A stretch of 64,000 nt of DNA, taken from contig CM070877.1 of NCBI GenBank assembly GCA_036365515.1, forward strand, positions 61,785,475-61,849,474. The letters run 5' to 3'. The notes under the pieces are model-generated. The model made no database searches. It was given only the letters and a program-made list of their open reading frames with translations, and was not told the origin of the DNA. A program made the translations under genes and the position numbers. Positions within the stretch are counted from its first letter, which is position 1. Each line of letters begins with the position of its first letter. The DNA comes from Torymus aiolomorphi (Eukaryota > Arthropoda > Insecta > Hymenoptera > Torymidae). Positions 1 to 10,464 of the stretch are shown piece after piece.

Positions 1-250
1 CAATGGAAGAAACATCATTTAGCGAAATGGGGGATATTTGAGATGAGGTTGCCCATATATCAAGAAAAGTAGTCAATTTGACGGGAATGTAAGCACTGGA
101 CTTCATTTTTAGATACCAGAAATCGACTCTCTAATGCCTGCGAAAATCCGTTTCCCGGAGAGTGTGCACTCTCCTTGTAATTACTGTACGATATAAGTAT
201 TCTTGTGTTATAGTAGTTGAAACTCTGTCTTTTATTAAGTTTAGTTATGA
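1..250. other. Unassigned AT-rich sequence
   Basis: No ORF, repeat or motif that I can assign. It ends where the 92-bp satellite begins in reverse orientation. Confidence 0.4.
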
Positions 251-3200
251 AAATGATCGCTCAACAATTTTAGGAGCACACAGCCGTGCAGACGTGCGGG
301 ACAGTAAGCAAGTTAATTCTTTAAAATATTCTTAAAGCCCAATAGCCGGGGTATGCAAGGTCCACATAAAAGAGGAAAGCACGGAGACGCGCAAAAGTAA
401 GCTAGTCGATTAATTGAAATATTCGTAAACCCAAATAGCCGGAAGACGCAAGGGCCACGAAAAAGAAGGGAGTTACGCAGTCCTGTAACAGTAAGTTAGT
501 CGATTATTTGAAAAATTCTTAAACCCAATTATCCGAAAGGTGCGAGATCCACGTAGAAGAGAATGGCACGCAGACGGACAGCAGTAAGGGAGTCGATTAT
601 TTGAAATATACTTAAACCCGAATACCCGGGGAACGCGAGGTACACGAAAAAGAATGAAGTTACCAGATGTCAGACAGTAACCTAGTCGATTACTTAAAAC
701 ATTCTTATAGCCAAATAGCCGGATACTGATGTCCACGTAGAAGAGGAAGGCACGCAGACGTACCACCGTAAGCGAGTGATTATTTAAAACATTCTTGAAG
801 ACAAATAACCGGGTGATGTGAGGTCCGCGTAAAAGTGGAAGGCACGCAGACGTGCCACCGTAAGCGACTGATTATTTGAAATGTGCTGAATTCCAATCAG
901 CAGGGGGAAACGAGGTCCACGAAAAAGAAGAAAGTTTCGCAGACGTGCAACAGTAAGCGAGTCGATTGTTTTAAAAACATTTGAACCCAAATAACCGGAG
1001 ATTGCCGGCAAATACTGGAGTATCACGCAACATAAAGGAGTTAAGCATACATTAGACCATAAAATAGCAGATTATTTAAAAAATTTAAATAATCGAGACC
1101 GCTAACGGTTGCACATCTGTATAACTTTCTTCTTTTTCGTGGACCACGTTTGCCTCAGTTTAGTCTCGAACGTAAGCGTGCTTTCATCTTCTACGTGGTA
1201 GTAAAAGACCAACTTTATATCGAATAGTATTTGTTGTCAATCCATAATTATTTGTATTTGCTATTAATAAATATATGCTAAACAAAAGTATTTTCGTGAA
1301 TTCATTACATAACTGTGAGAGTTAAATAATTGACTAGCTCACTGTCACACGTTTCCGTAACTCCCTTCTCTTGTGTGGATCTTGCATCTTCCGGCTATTC
1401 GGATTTCAGAATATTTTAAATAATCGACTTGCTTACTGTAGTACGTCTGCGCGCTATCCACTTTTTTATGAACCTTGCAACCTAAGGCTATTGGGTTTTA
1501 AGAATCTTTCAAATAATCAACTTGCTTACTGTCGCACATCTGCGTCCGTTTCTCTTCTACGTGAATATTGGTTCCCTCGGCTATTTGAATTTAAGAATTT
1601 TTTAAATAATCAACTCGATAACTGTCGCACATCTAGGTACCTCCATTCTCTTACGGGGACCTCACGTCCCCCGGCAATTTGGGTTTACGAATATCTTAAA
1701 ATATCGACTCTGTTACTGTCGCACGTTTGTACGCCTTCTCCTTCTACGACGTCTTCGCGTTTCCCGGCTGTTTGTGTTTACGAATATTATAAATAATCGA
1801 CTAGCTTACTGTCGCACGTGTGCTTTTCTCTATATGTGAATCTTGCATACCCTGGCTATTGGGTTTTAAGAATATTTTAAATAATTAACTTATTTACTGT
1901 CGCACGTATGCGTGCGTTTCTCTACTACGTGGATATCGGTTCCCTTGGCTATATGGATTTAAGAATTTTTTAAATTATCAACTCGCTCACTGTCGCACGT
2001 TTGCGTAACTCCATTCTTTTACGGGGATCTTGCGTCTCCCGACTATTTGGGATTACGATTATTTTAAATAACTGATTCTGTTACTGTCGCACGTTTGCAC
2101 GCCTTGATCTTCTAGGACATCTACGCGTCTCCCGGCTATTTGGGTTTACGAATATTTTAAATAATCGTCTAGCTTACTTTTGCGCATCTCCATGCTTTCC
2201 TCTTTTATGTCGACCTTAAATGCCCCGGCTATTGGGTTTCAACAATATTTTAAAGAATCTACACGCTTACTGTCACATGCCAGCATGCGTTTCTCTTCTA
2301 AGTCGATATCGGTTCCCTTGCACTCAGAAAACGATCTTCCTGTATCAACGAGAATCTGCCTGTTGGAAGAGGATTTCCACTAAAAATAGGGCCTTGATGA
2401 TATCTTCCTATGAAAGGAGGAATTATCTTACAACAAGAAGTCAAGCTTCTGGTAGCGGGATGACGATTTTTCGCGCAGGAGGAATCCTTTTTTGCGGCAC
2501 GAAGATTTTCTTGGGAGGAATTTTATTTCAAGACAGGAGGATCGTTTTTTCTGCGTGTGGCTATATGGATTTAAGAATTCTTTAAATAATCATCTCGCTC
2601 ACTGTCACACGTCTGCGTAAATCCATTCTTTTATAGGGACCTCGCGTCTCCCGGCTATTTGAGTTTACGAATATTTTAAATAATCGACTCACTTACTATC
2701 GCACGTATGCGTGCTTTCCTCTTTTATGCGGACCTTGCATCTCCGGGCTATTTGAGTTTACGAATATCTTAGATAATGGACTAACTTACTTTTGCACGTC
2801 TCTGTGCTTTCCTCTTTTATATCGACCTTGAATACCCCAGCTGTTGGGTTTTAACAATATTTTAAAGAATCTACTCGCTTTTTGTCACATGCTAGCACGT
2901 GTTTTTCTTTTACGTCGATATCGGTTCCCTTGTACTCAGAAAACGATCTTCCTGTATCAACGAGAATCAGCCTGTTGGAAGAGGATTTTCGCTAAAAATA
3001 GAGCCAAGAGGATATCTTCCTATGGAAGAAGGAATTATCTTACAACAAGAAGTCGCAGGAGGAAATTTTTTCACGTAGGAGGAATCCTTTTTTGCCGCAC
3101 GAAGATTTTCTTGGGAGGAATTTTATTTCAAGACAGGAGGATCGTTTTTCTGAGTGTGGCTATATGCACTTAAGAATTATTTAAATAATCATGTCGCTCA

Positions 3201-3740
3201 CTGTCGCACGTCTGCGTAAATCCATTCTTTTACAGGGACCACGCGTCTCCCGGCTATTTGAGTTTACGAATATTTTAAATAATCGACTAGCTGACTGTCG
3301 CCCATATGCATGCTTTGCTCTTTTATGTGGACCTTGCATCCCCGGGCTATTAGGGTTTTAAGAATATTTTAAATAATCAACTTGCTTACTGTCGCACTTT
3401 TGTACGTTTTCCTCTTATACGATGTCTTCTCATCCCCTGGCTATTTGGGTTTACGAATATTTTAAATAATCGGCTTCCTTACTTTTGCGCGTCTTCGTTC
3501 ACTCCCCTTTTATGTGGACCTTGCATCCCCCGGCTATTGGATTTTAAGAACATTTTAAACAATCGACTCACTTACTCGCGCACGCCTGCGTGCGTTTCTC
3601 TTCTACGTGGATGTCAGTTCACGGCTATATGGATTTAAGCTTTTTTAAAATAATCAACTCGCTCACAGTCGCACGTCTGCGTATCTCCATTCTTTTACGG
3701 TAACCTCGTGTCTCCCGGCTATTTGGGATTACGATTATTT
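250..3740. repeat. 92-bp tandem satellite, inverted at about 1080
   Basis: A degenerate unit of about 92 bp recurs throughout. Its landmarks are TTAAATAATCGACT, then CTTACTGTCGCACG, a pyrimidine-rich CTTTTATGTGGACC stretch and CGGCTATTGGGTTTTAAG. Unit starts near 1418, 1511, 1603, 1698 and 1788 give the period. From about 250 to 1075 the units lie on the minus strand; from about 1085 onward they lie on the plus strand, with a short palindrome at the switch (about 1067-1096). Positions 1200-1330 do not fit the unit. Short ORFs across the array are by-products of the repeat and share low-complexity peptides; I do not regard them as genes. Confidence 0.85.
2180..3190 (+). repeat. Higher-order duplication of about 612 bp in the satellite
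   Basis: A non-satellite insert starting near 2321 (CACTCAGAAAACGATCTTCC) is repeated starting near 2933. Both copies carry the same purine-rich GGAGGAATT blocks and then return to the 92-bp unit. The 612-bp offset shows that several satellite units plus the insert were duplicated together as a higher-order repeat. Confidence 0.75.
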
Positions 3741-4686
3741 ATAGGGTTTAAAAGCTAAAATTTAAGCTCTAATTCGTTAAAAGATATTGGTTTTTGGGGA
3801 AAGTATAAGCAATCAAAGATATAACAAAATGGTTAAAAATACAATCCATTTAATCACTTAAAATGACGACATATTTTTGCCATTTTCTTACGCTATCTTT
3901 GTTTTTTACAATTTCCAGAAAAATCAATAAAAATAAAAAAAATCAGATGATTGATCACGTTAAAAAATCAGATAAATATTCAGGTGAGAATATAGCAAAT
4001 ACGCATTCATTTCGATAAAATTTTCAACAAAACGATGAAATTTTGCGATAGCAAATTTTAAGCAATTCGAACTCTTTTTAATATGGTAAATGTGATATCA
4101 AAATTATGGCGACTCATGCTGCATGTATAATTTTTATAAAGTGCAAGTATTGCTGTGAGTTTGATGGCTAATTGCTATTATTTAATACATATGTAAATCA
4201 TTGCTTTAAAATTTGCAACACATGCGGAATCACATTTAAAGCAAGTTAAGCAACAAATTGATGAAATGAGGCTGAAGAACGACGTATTTCAGCGCAAGGA
4301 TGAAGAACAACGTATTTCGTCGTATACTGGCCGTGCACTGGCCGTAAGAGCGCCGAGATGCGTCGTTATTCATCCACGCACTAAGATAGGCCGTTCTTTA
4401 TCCTCGCGCCGAGATATATGGTTCTTTATCCGCGCGCCGAGATACGTTCTTCTTCCACTCAGCCGTCGATATTGTCCGTCGGTATTTTGTGGCTACATAC
4501 TTAAAAATCAAATATCCGTTACGCAGATTCATGTAAATATTACATTTAATCGCAACCTAACCTTGAGTTTAGGATGGGCTTTATTTAATTATTTTAAATT
4601 TCAGAAACATCTTTAGAGATAAAATCTTTGGCGCTGACTTTTTAATAGATATATGATTATTCTCCGAAGAAATTGGGCTTGCATAA
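3740..4686. other. Unassigned AT-rich sequence before PLE-A
   Basis: No supported gene. Part of it (about 4480-4590) resembles 10370-10460 on the other side of PLE-A: both contain GGTATTTTGTGG or a variant, followed by TTAAAAATCA and ATATTACATTTAATC. This suggests a dispersed repeat into which or near which PLE-A inserted. The 116-codon ORF at 4266 shows no family features. Confidence 0.35.
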
Positions 4687-4699
4687 CGCTAACTATTGA
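4687..4699. repeat. PLE-A target-site duplication, left copy
   Basis: CGCTAACTATTGA, identical to 10006-10018. Its 13-bp length fits the variable target duplications known for Penelope-like elements. Confidence 0.85.
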
Positions 4700-4798
4700 C
4701 AGTTTTGTGTTGCACCCTCGATGTTATAACGTGATGATTATGATAGGAAGGATCCTTCGAGGGCCAATTTTCAATTAAAAATAAATTACGCTATTCTT

Positions 4799-4842
4799 TT
4801 AGCGACGTTTCGTCAGGATGTTTCCTGACCTCTTCAGGCTTT
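4799..4842 (-). ncRNA. Hammerhead-like ribozyme motif, PLE-A left tail
   Basis: Read on the minus strand: AAGC, core CTGAAGA, an extra G, helix II GTCAGG/CCTGAC around an A-rich loop, then GAAAC-GTC and GCT. The GAAAC/GUC side implies the two-base-pair helix III with no loop that is typical of minimal type-I hammerheads. Helix I has only three pairs (AGC/GCT). Penelope-like elements are known to carry hammerhead motifs in their terminal regions. Self-cleavage is inferred. Confidence 0.7.
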
Positions 4843-6178
4843 ATTTAAAATACAAAAAATACAAAATTATTTTAGATTCGCACACAGTAAAGCGATATAA
4901 AACACCAAATAAATACAATATTTACCAAAATACGTGGTCTCAGCTGGTACGATTATACACAGCGGCGTCAAGCTAGTGAGTATACAGTGACGAGCGAAAG
5001 CGGGTGTTTATATACAGTACGGCACTGTTTACAAAAATCAACGGAGGTTTCTAACTACCTTTTTGTACATGTGATTTAAATATTGGGTGTCTTCTATTTT
5101 ATTCATCGTGTTATTATATATATTGATATGTACCATTTCTGAAATTATTCTCTTATTGTAATTTGATTTTTTACCTAAATTTGAACATCATTCCAGTTTA
5201 TCTCATGTGGATTGTTAGTCGCATGGGCTGCTACAACGGATTTCATATTTGAGTCTTTTTCGTGTTCATTAATTCTAGTTTTTGAGGCTCTTTTCGTTTC
5301 TCCTATATAAGTGGCTGGGCAAGACATGCAATCTATTTTGTAAACAACTCCACAAGTGTCCATTTTTTCTAGTTTGTCTTTTCCTCATCTTATTATATTG
5401 TTTAGCTTATTGTTTATAAGAGGTACCGTGCGAATGTCATATTTGGAAAAAATATTCGAACATTTTTTATAAAAGTTTTTTGCTAAAGGTATGGAAATTG
5501 TAGTTTTCGGTTGGATGTCTGTAGTATTTTCAAATCTTCTCTTATTGAATTTAATTTTTCGAAGTCTATTATTAATCTGTGTGTTAATGAAGCTTTCGGG
5601 GTAGTCGTTGCAGATCAAAAGTTGTTTGATTTTGTCTATGTTGGTACCGTGGAAACTTACATCCGATAAGAGGATAGCTCTGTCTGTTAGGTTTGAAATG
5701 ATATTTCTTTTTTATTTTAATGTGTGGTTTGAATTATAGTTTAAAAGTCTGGATGATGCTATTGATTTTTGGTACCAATTCGTGTAGATATGGTTGTTCT
5801 TTCTTATGAGAGTTAGATCGAGAAAATTTATGCTGTTATCTATTTCTATTTCATGGGTGAATTTGAGGTGCGGATTGTAATTATTAAAAACCTTAAGAAC
5901 TAAGGTGATATGGTCTCTTTTTATACATACAATTGTGTCGTCAACGTATCTATAATAAAACAGTGGAGTACAGTTGTGTTTATCTTTTAGTTGGTGTAAA
6001 CAATCTGTTTCTAGATTGTCCATTACCATATCAGCGAATAATGGAGAAATAGGGGAACCCATAGGTGTTCCAAATGTTTGTTTATAAGATACGGAATTGA
6101 AATTGAAAAATGTGTTATCAAATATAAATTTGATTGTTTTGCCTATCTCATGGAACGGGATTTTACATTTGTTATGTA

Positions 6179-7472
6179 CGAGGGTCATTTGATAAGTACC
6201 TAGCCTACAAATGAAAACACCAAAATTTTACAAAAAATAAAATTTATTTTTCAATGTAGTCTCCTTTTAGTTGAATACACTTGGTCCAGCGGTGTTCCAA
6301 TTTTTTTAACCCCGTTGAAAAAAATGTTTTCTCTTGGTTTGCAAAATAGGCCTCCGTGGCGGCGATTATTTCGTTATTGGAGTGGAATCTCTTCCCGGCG
6401 AGCGAATTTTTTAGGTTCGGAAACAAAAAGAAGTCGCACGGAGCCAAATCTGGAGAATACGGTGGATGGGGCAGCAGTTCGTAGCGTAATTCGACCAATT
6501 TAGCCGTGGCGAGTGCAGAAGTGTGAGCCGGTACATTATCGTGGTGGAAAAGCACTTTCTTTTTAGACAAATGGGGCCGTTTTTCTTCTAACACGGCGTC
6601 AAATCGGCTCAATAGTTCGGCGTAGTACTGTCCTGTGACCGTTTTGCCCTTCTCCAGATAGTCAATAAAAATCACACCTTGAGAATCCCAGAAAACAGTG
6701 GCCATCACCTTTCCGGCCGACGGGACCGTCTTCGCCTTCTTCCGAGCAGGTTCACCGGGTAAGGTCCACTGTTTTGACTGCTCCTTGGTCTCTGGAGTGT
6801 AGTAGTGAATCCATGTTTCGTCGACGGTCACGTAACGACGCAAAAACTCTTTTGGATTGCGATTAAACAGCTCTAAACACTGCTCTGAACTGATCACACG
6901 GATGCGCTTGTTGTCTGCAGTCAGCAAACGTGGCACCCACCTTGCTGACAGCTTCCTCATGCCTAAAATCTCATGTAGGATATGCCACACGCGTTCTTCT
7001 GAGATGCCTACTATCGCAGCTATCTCGTGCACCTTTAATCGGCGGTCTGACAAAACGATATCGTGTATTTTTGTCACGTTCTCCTCCGTAGTGGCTGTTT
7101 TCGGAGCACCTGGGCGTGGATCATCAAAAACCGACGTACGAACACGTTGAAACTCGTTATACCAAAATTTAACGGTCGCCATCGAAGGAGAAGCATCCCC
7201 ATACACTGCATCCAAGCGTTCTTTAATTTCACTGCGCGATTTCCCTTCCAAAAACAAGAATCGAATCACCGACCGATATTGTTCTTCCTCCATTTTTTCA
7301 AAAATCAACGGACACATTTGCTTTCACACGCTCTCAAAAATAAACTACAACTCCGATCCGGCTGAAATTTCGTCTGTAACCGTTTACAGGAAGATACTGC
7401 ACTGTAGTGTATTTCTGGTGCGATAGTGGCACCATCTGGCGGTGAGGCTAGGTACTTGTCAAATGACCCTCG
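6179..7472 (-). mobile_element. Mariner transposon (irritans-like), 1294 bp, apparently intact
   Basis: The ends are near-perfect 28-bp inverted repeats beginning CGAGGGTCATTT and continuing AAGTACCTAGCCT, with one mismatch. TA dinucleotides at 6177-6178 and 7473-7474 are the expected target duplication. The element sits inside the PLE-A minus-strand coding region, splitting LDRHFTHI from NKCKIPF, so it is younger than the PLE insertion. It carries a single uninterrupted transposase ORF. Confidence 0.95.
6244..7317 (-). CDS. Mariner transposase (DD34D)
   Basis: This 357-residue ORF covers the whole family length (about 345-355). The N-terminal half is the paired helix-turn-helix DNA-binding region, roughly residues 10-115. 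The linker motif WVPRLL (WVPHEL in the family consensus) follows, near residue 145. The catalytic triad is visible: D in TVDETWIHYY, D in FHHDNVPAHTS, and D in SPDLAPCDFF 34 residues later, which is the mariner DD34D spacing. YSPDLAP is intact. Block similarity (YTPE, GEP, SAGKVMA, VFWD, GIIFIDYLEKGKT-like) points to the irritans/vertumnana side of the family. An upstream ATG (MCPLIF) gives this start; MEEEQYR nine codons in is an equally plausible start. There is no stop or frameshift, so the protein could be functional. Confidence 0.95.
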   Translation of the reverse strand: MCPLIFEKMEEEQYRSVIRFLFLEGKSRSEIKERLDAVYGDASPSMATVKFWYNEFQRVRTSVFDDPRPGAPKTATTEENVTKIHDIVLSDRRLKVHEIAAIVGISEERVWHILHEILGMRKLSARWVPRLLTADNKRIRVISSEQCLELFNRNPKEFLRRYVTVDETWIHYYTPETKEQSKQWTLPGEPARKKAKTVPSAGKVMATVFWDSQGVIFIDYLEKGKTVTGQYYAELLSRFDAVLEEKRPHLSKKKVLFHHDNVPAHTSALATAKLVELRYELLPHPPYSPDLAPCDFFLFPNLKNSLAGKRFHSNNEIIAATEAYFANQEKTFFSTGLKKLEHRWTKCIQLKGDYIEK

Positions 7473-8561
7473 TATGTGTGTGAAATGTCTATCTAAACTT
7501 TTTAAAACTAAATCACATGGGATATTAGTAAATAAGGAGCAAATGTCTAGGGATGGAAGAACATATTCGTCGGGTATAATAACACTATTGATTTTGTCTT
7601 TTAAGTCGAAGCTATTGTTGACATGCGATGTTGGTTTTGGAATACACGTTTTTAATTCGTCATAGATAATCTTCGATAAAAAGTGCGTTGGACTACCAAT
7701 GGTAGAGATGATAGGTCTTAGTGGGGTATTGTTCTTATGGATTTTTGGTAACCCATATGCTCTAGGAAAGACCGAGTTAGTTTGTGTGAGTTGATTATTG
7801 TGATATTTTTTCTGAAGGTAGTCATTATTATTCAAGTGAGTCAAAAGTTTGTGAACATCTGTTTTTAATTTTGATAAAGTATTTTTTCTAAGAATTTTAT
7901 AAGTTTTTTGGTCGTTCAATAAATCTGACATTTTACTTTGGTAGTCCAATACATTCATACAAACAGTTTGGTTTCATTTATCTGCGTGTGTGAAGAAAAT
8001 TTCCGGGTTTCTTTTGAGAAATCTTTTTGTAATAGCTAAGTCTTTATGAAATTGTTTTTCTTGGTAGGAAATATGTACATCTCTTTTTTGGTTACTTATC
8101 ATTACACTGGTTATTTTTTCCCGCATTTCGTTCTTGATATCGTTATTTAGGTCTGTATTCTTAAACTTGCTTTCTATATTTTTGATAGTTGTTACTGTGT
8201 CTGTTTTTGAAATATTCGACGTTACATTATATTTTGGACCTAACGACACAATGTTGGTAACTGATTCGGGAATTTGTATGTCAGTTAAGTTTGTTACCCA
8301 CTTATATTTCTCAACAGTGATGTTTCTGTCTGTTGTGTATTTATTCATGAGTGAGTCAAATTTCTTTTTGAGTTTTTTCGTTAGATCGGAAAAAACGCGG
8401 TAACTTTTTTCTTCGGTGAAGTACAAAAAAGTTTCTAGTTTTGACTGTTCTAAAGTGGATCTCATAACTTTTTATTTGAACTTGTTTATGTAGGAAGTAT
8501 ATGTGAATAAGGATATCTTTGATTTGAAGTTTTAAATAACGGGAGAGTATTTATTTAGTTT

Positions 8562-9701
8562 TAAAAAATTTAGATAGACATTTCACACATATACATAACA
8601 AATGCAAAATCCCGTTCCATGAGAAAATTTTTCAATTTCAATTCCGTATCTTATAAACAAATATTTGGAATACCTATGGGTTCCCCTATTTCTCCATTAT
8701 TCGCTGATATGGTAATGGACAATCTAGAAACAGATTGTTTACACGAACTAAAAGATAAACACAACTGTACTCCACTGTTTTATTATAGATACGTTGACGA
8801 CACAATTGTATGTATAAAAAGAGACCATATCACCTTAGTTCTTAAAGTTTTTAATAATTACAATCCGCACCTCAAATTCACCCATGAAATAGAAATAGAT
8901 AACAGCATAAATTTTCTCGATCTAACTCTCATAAGAAAGAACAACCATATCTACACAAATTGGTACAAAAAATCAATAGCATCATCCAGACTTTTAAACT
9001 ATAATTCAAACCACACATTAAAACAAAAAAGAAATATCATTTCAAACCTAACAGACAGAGTTATCCTCTTATCGGATGTAAGTTTCCACGATACCAACAT
9101 AGACAAAATCAAACAACTTTTGATCTGCAACGACTACCCCGAAAGCTTCATTAACACACAGATTAATAATAGACTTCGAAAAATTAAATTCAATAAGAGA
9201 AGATTTGAAAATACTACAGACATCCAACCGAAAACTACAATTTCCATACCTTTAGCAAAAAACTTTTATAAAAAATGTTCGAATATTTTTTCCAAATATG
9301 ACATTCGCACGGTACCTCTTATAAATAATAAGCTAAACAATATAATAAGATTAGGAAAAGACAAACTAGAAAAAATGGACACTTGTGGAGTTGTTTACAA
9401 AATAGATTGCATGTCTTGCCCAGCCACTTATATAGGAGAAACGAAAAGAGCCTTAAAAACTAGAATTAATGAACACAAAAAAGACTCAAATATGAAATCC
9501 GTTGTAGCAGCACATGCGACTAACAATCCACATGAGATAAACTGGAATGATGTTCAAATTTTAGGTAAAGAATCTATTTACAATAAGAGAATAATTTCTG
9601 AAATGCTACATATCAATATATATAATAACACGATGAATAAAATAGAAGACACCCAATATTTAAATCACACGTACAAAAAGGTAGTTAGAAAACTCCGTTG
9701 A
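8562..9701 (+). pseudogene. PLE-A RT palm + GIY-YIG, 5'-truncated second copy
   Basis: The copy begins abruptly at about 8562 inside the RT domain (LDRHFTHIHNKCKIPFHE). A small deletion or frameshift near 8620 removes the residues that read IGKTIKFIFDNT in the minus copy. From 8619 the frame is open for 360 codons: GIPMGSPISPLFADMVMD, YRYVDDTIVC, FLDLTLIRKNN, a basic linker, then a complete GIY-YIG domain (VVYKIDCMSCPATYIGETKR, RINEHKK). It ends in a lysine/arginine-rich tail. The ATG at 8619 is fortuitous. This copy is better preserved than the minus copy in the nuclease part, but it lacks the N-terminal half and cannot act alone. Confidence 0.9.
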
Positions 9702-9897
9702 TTTTTGTAAACAGTGCTGTACTGTATATAAACACCCGCTTTCGCTCGTCACTGTATACTCACTAGCTTGACGCCGCTGTGTATAATCGTACCAGCTGAG
9801 ACCACGTATTTTGGTAAATATTGTATTTATTTGGTGTTTTATATCGCTTTACTGTGTTTGTATTTAAAATAATTTTGTATTTTTTGTATTTTAAATA

Positions 9898-9940
9898 AAG
9901 CCTGAAGAGGTCAGGAAACATCCTGACGAAACGTCTCTAA
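9898..9940 (+). ncRNA. Hammerhead-like ribozyme motif, PLE-A right tail
   Basis: Same motif as at 4799-4842: AAGC, CTGAAGA, helix II GTCAGG/CCTGAC, GAAAC-GTC. One substitution just after GTC (T for G) weakens helix I compared with the left tail. Confidence 0.65.
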
Positions 9941-10005
9941 AAGAATAGCGTAATTTATTTTTAATTGAAAATTGGTCCTCGAAGGATCCTTCCTATCATA
10001 ATCAT

Positions 10006-10018
10006 CGCTAACTATTGA
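10006..10018. repeat. PLE-A target-site duplication, right copy
   Basis: CGCTAACTATTGA, identical to 4687-4699. It starts immediately after the PLE-A terminal sequence ending ATAATCAT. Confidence 0.85.
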
Positions 10019-10464
10019 TATTATTCGTAATGAATCGTTGATAAGTATCCAAATTACCTCTATTAAACTACTTTCCGAAACATGGATTTCTATAGAAGAT
10101 ATTGGAGATTATTTTTATGCTTTGGTTTTATAACATATGAAAAATCCAGGTCTGTCTAATGCATGTTTGCAACAATATAGTCATTTTTAACTTTTTAACC
10201 TTGATAAGGGTAGTTAAAATTAACCTAAAGGCTTGTGAAACGAATTATACTTTAAATTAACTTTCTATGAACTACGTTTTCTATTTTACAGAGCCCTGTA
10301 AAGTTAATACATAAAGTGCTTCCTGAAACATGAATTTTGCGTGACATCAATTGTATATTATACGTCGATATTTTGTGGATAAATGCTTAAAAATCAGATA
10401 TCCGTCAAGCCGATTCATAAAAATATTACATTTAATCCAAATCTAACCTTGGCTTTAGAACACT
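10019..10464. other. Unassigned AT-rich sequence between PLE-A and foldback
   Basis: No gene seen. Positions 10370-10460 are similar to 4480-4590. Otherwise featureless to me. Confidence 0.35.

Larger units (their letters stand above)
5046..8560 (-). pseudogene. PLE-A reverse transcriptase/GIY-YIG polyprotein, near full length, broken
   Basis: The N-terminal part (8465-7974) is a charged, lysine-rich segment ending in THADK. An in-frame TGA follows, then 7958 to about 7475, which carries the conserved blocks YGLPKIHK, PLRPIIS, LPSLDICSLFTNIP and LDRHFTHI. The frame is split by the mariner and resumes at about 6176 with NKCKIPFHE, GTPMGSPISPLFADMVMD and the catalytic YRYVDDT. Further breaks are a TAA near 5712, a TGA near 5383 and a one-base deletion near 5175. 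The C-terminus holds the GIY-YIG endonuclease, with VYKIDC, TYIGETKR and TRINEHEK. Apart from these lesions it spans the usual Penelope-like protein. Such a protein primes reverse transcription at nicks made by its own nuclease; this copy cannot be translated intact. Confidence 0.9.
4700..10005. mobile_element. Penelope-like element insertion PLE-A (inverted dimer)
   Basis: Two copies of one Penelope-like retroelement lie head-to-head. A long minus-strand copy (about 8560 to 4735) faces a 5'-truncated plus-strand copy (about 8562 to 10005). Both tails point outward and carry the same 3' UTR, a hammerhead-like motif and the terminal GGATCCTTCCTATCATAATC. The block is flanked by the direct repeat CGCTAACTATTGA at 4687-4699 and 10006-10018, a 13-bp target-site duplication, so it entered as one event. 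The left end has about 34 extra bases (4700-4733) absent from the right end. A mariner later inserted into the minus-strand copy. Confidence 0.9.

Noticed and set aside
6315..7365. Plus-strand ORFs of 62-100 codons
   Set aside because: Antisense shadows of the mariner transposase.
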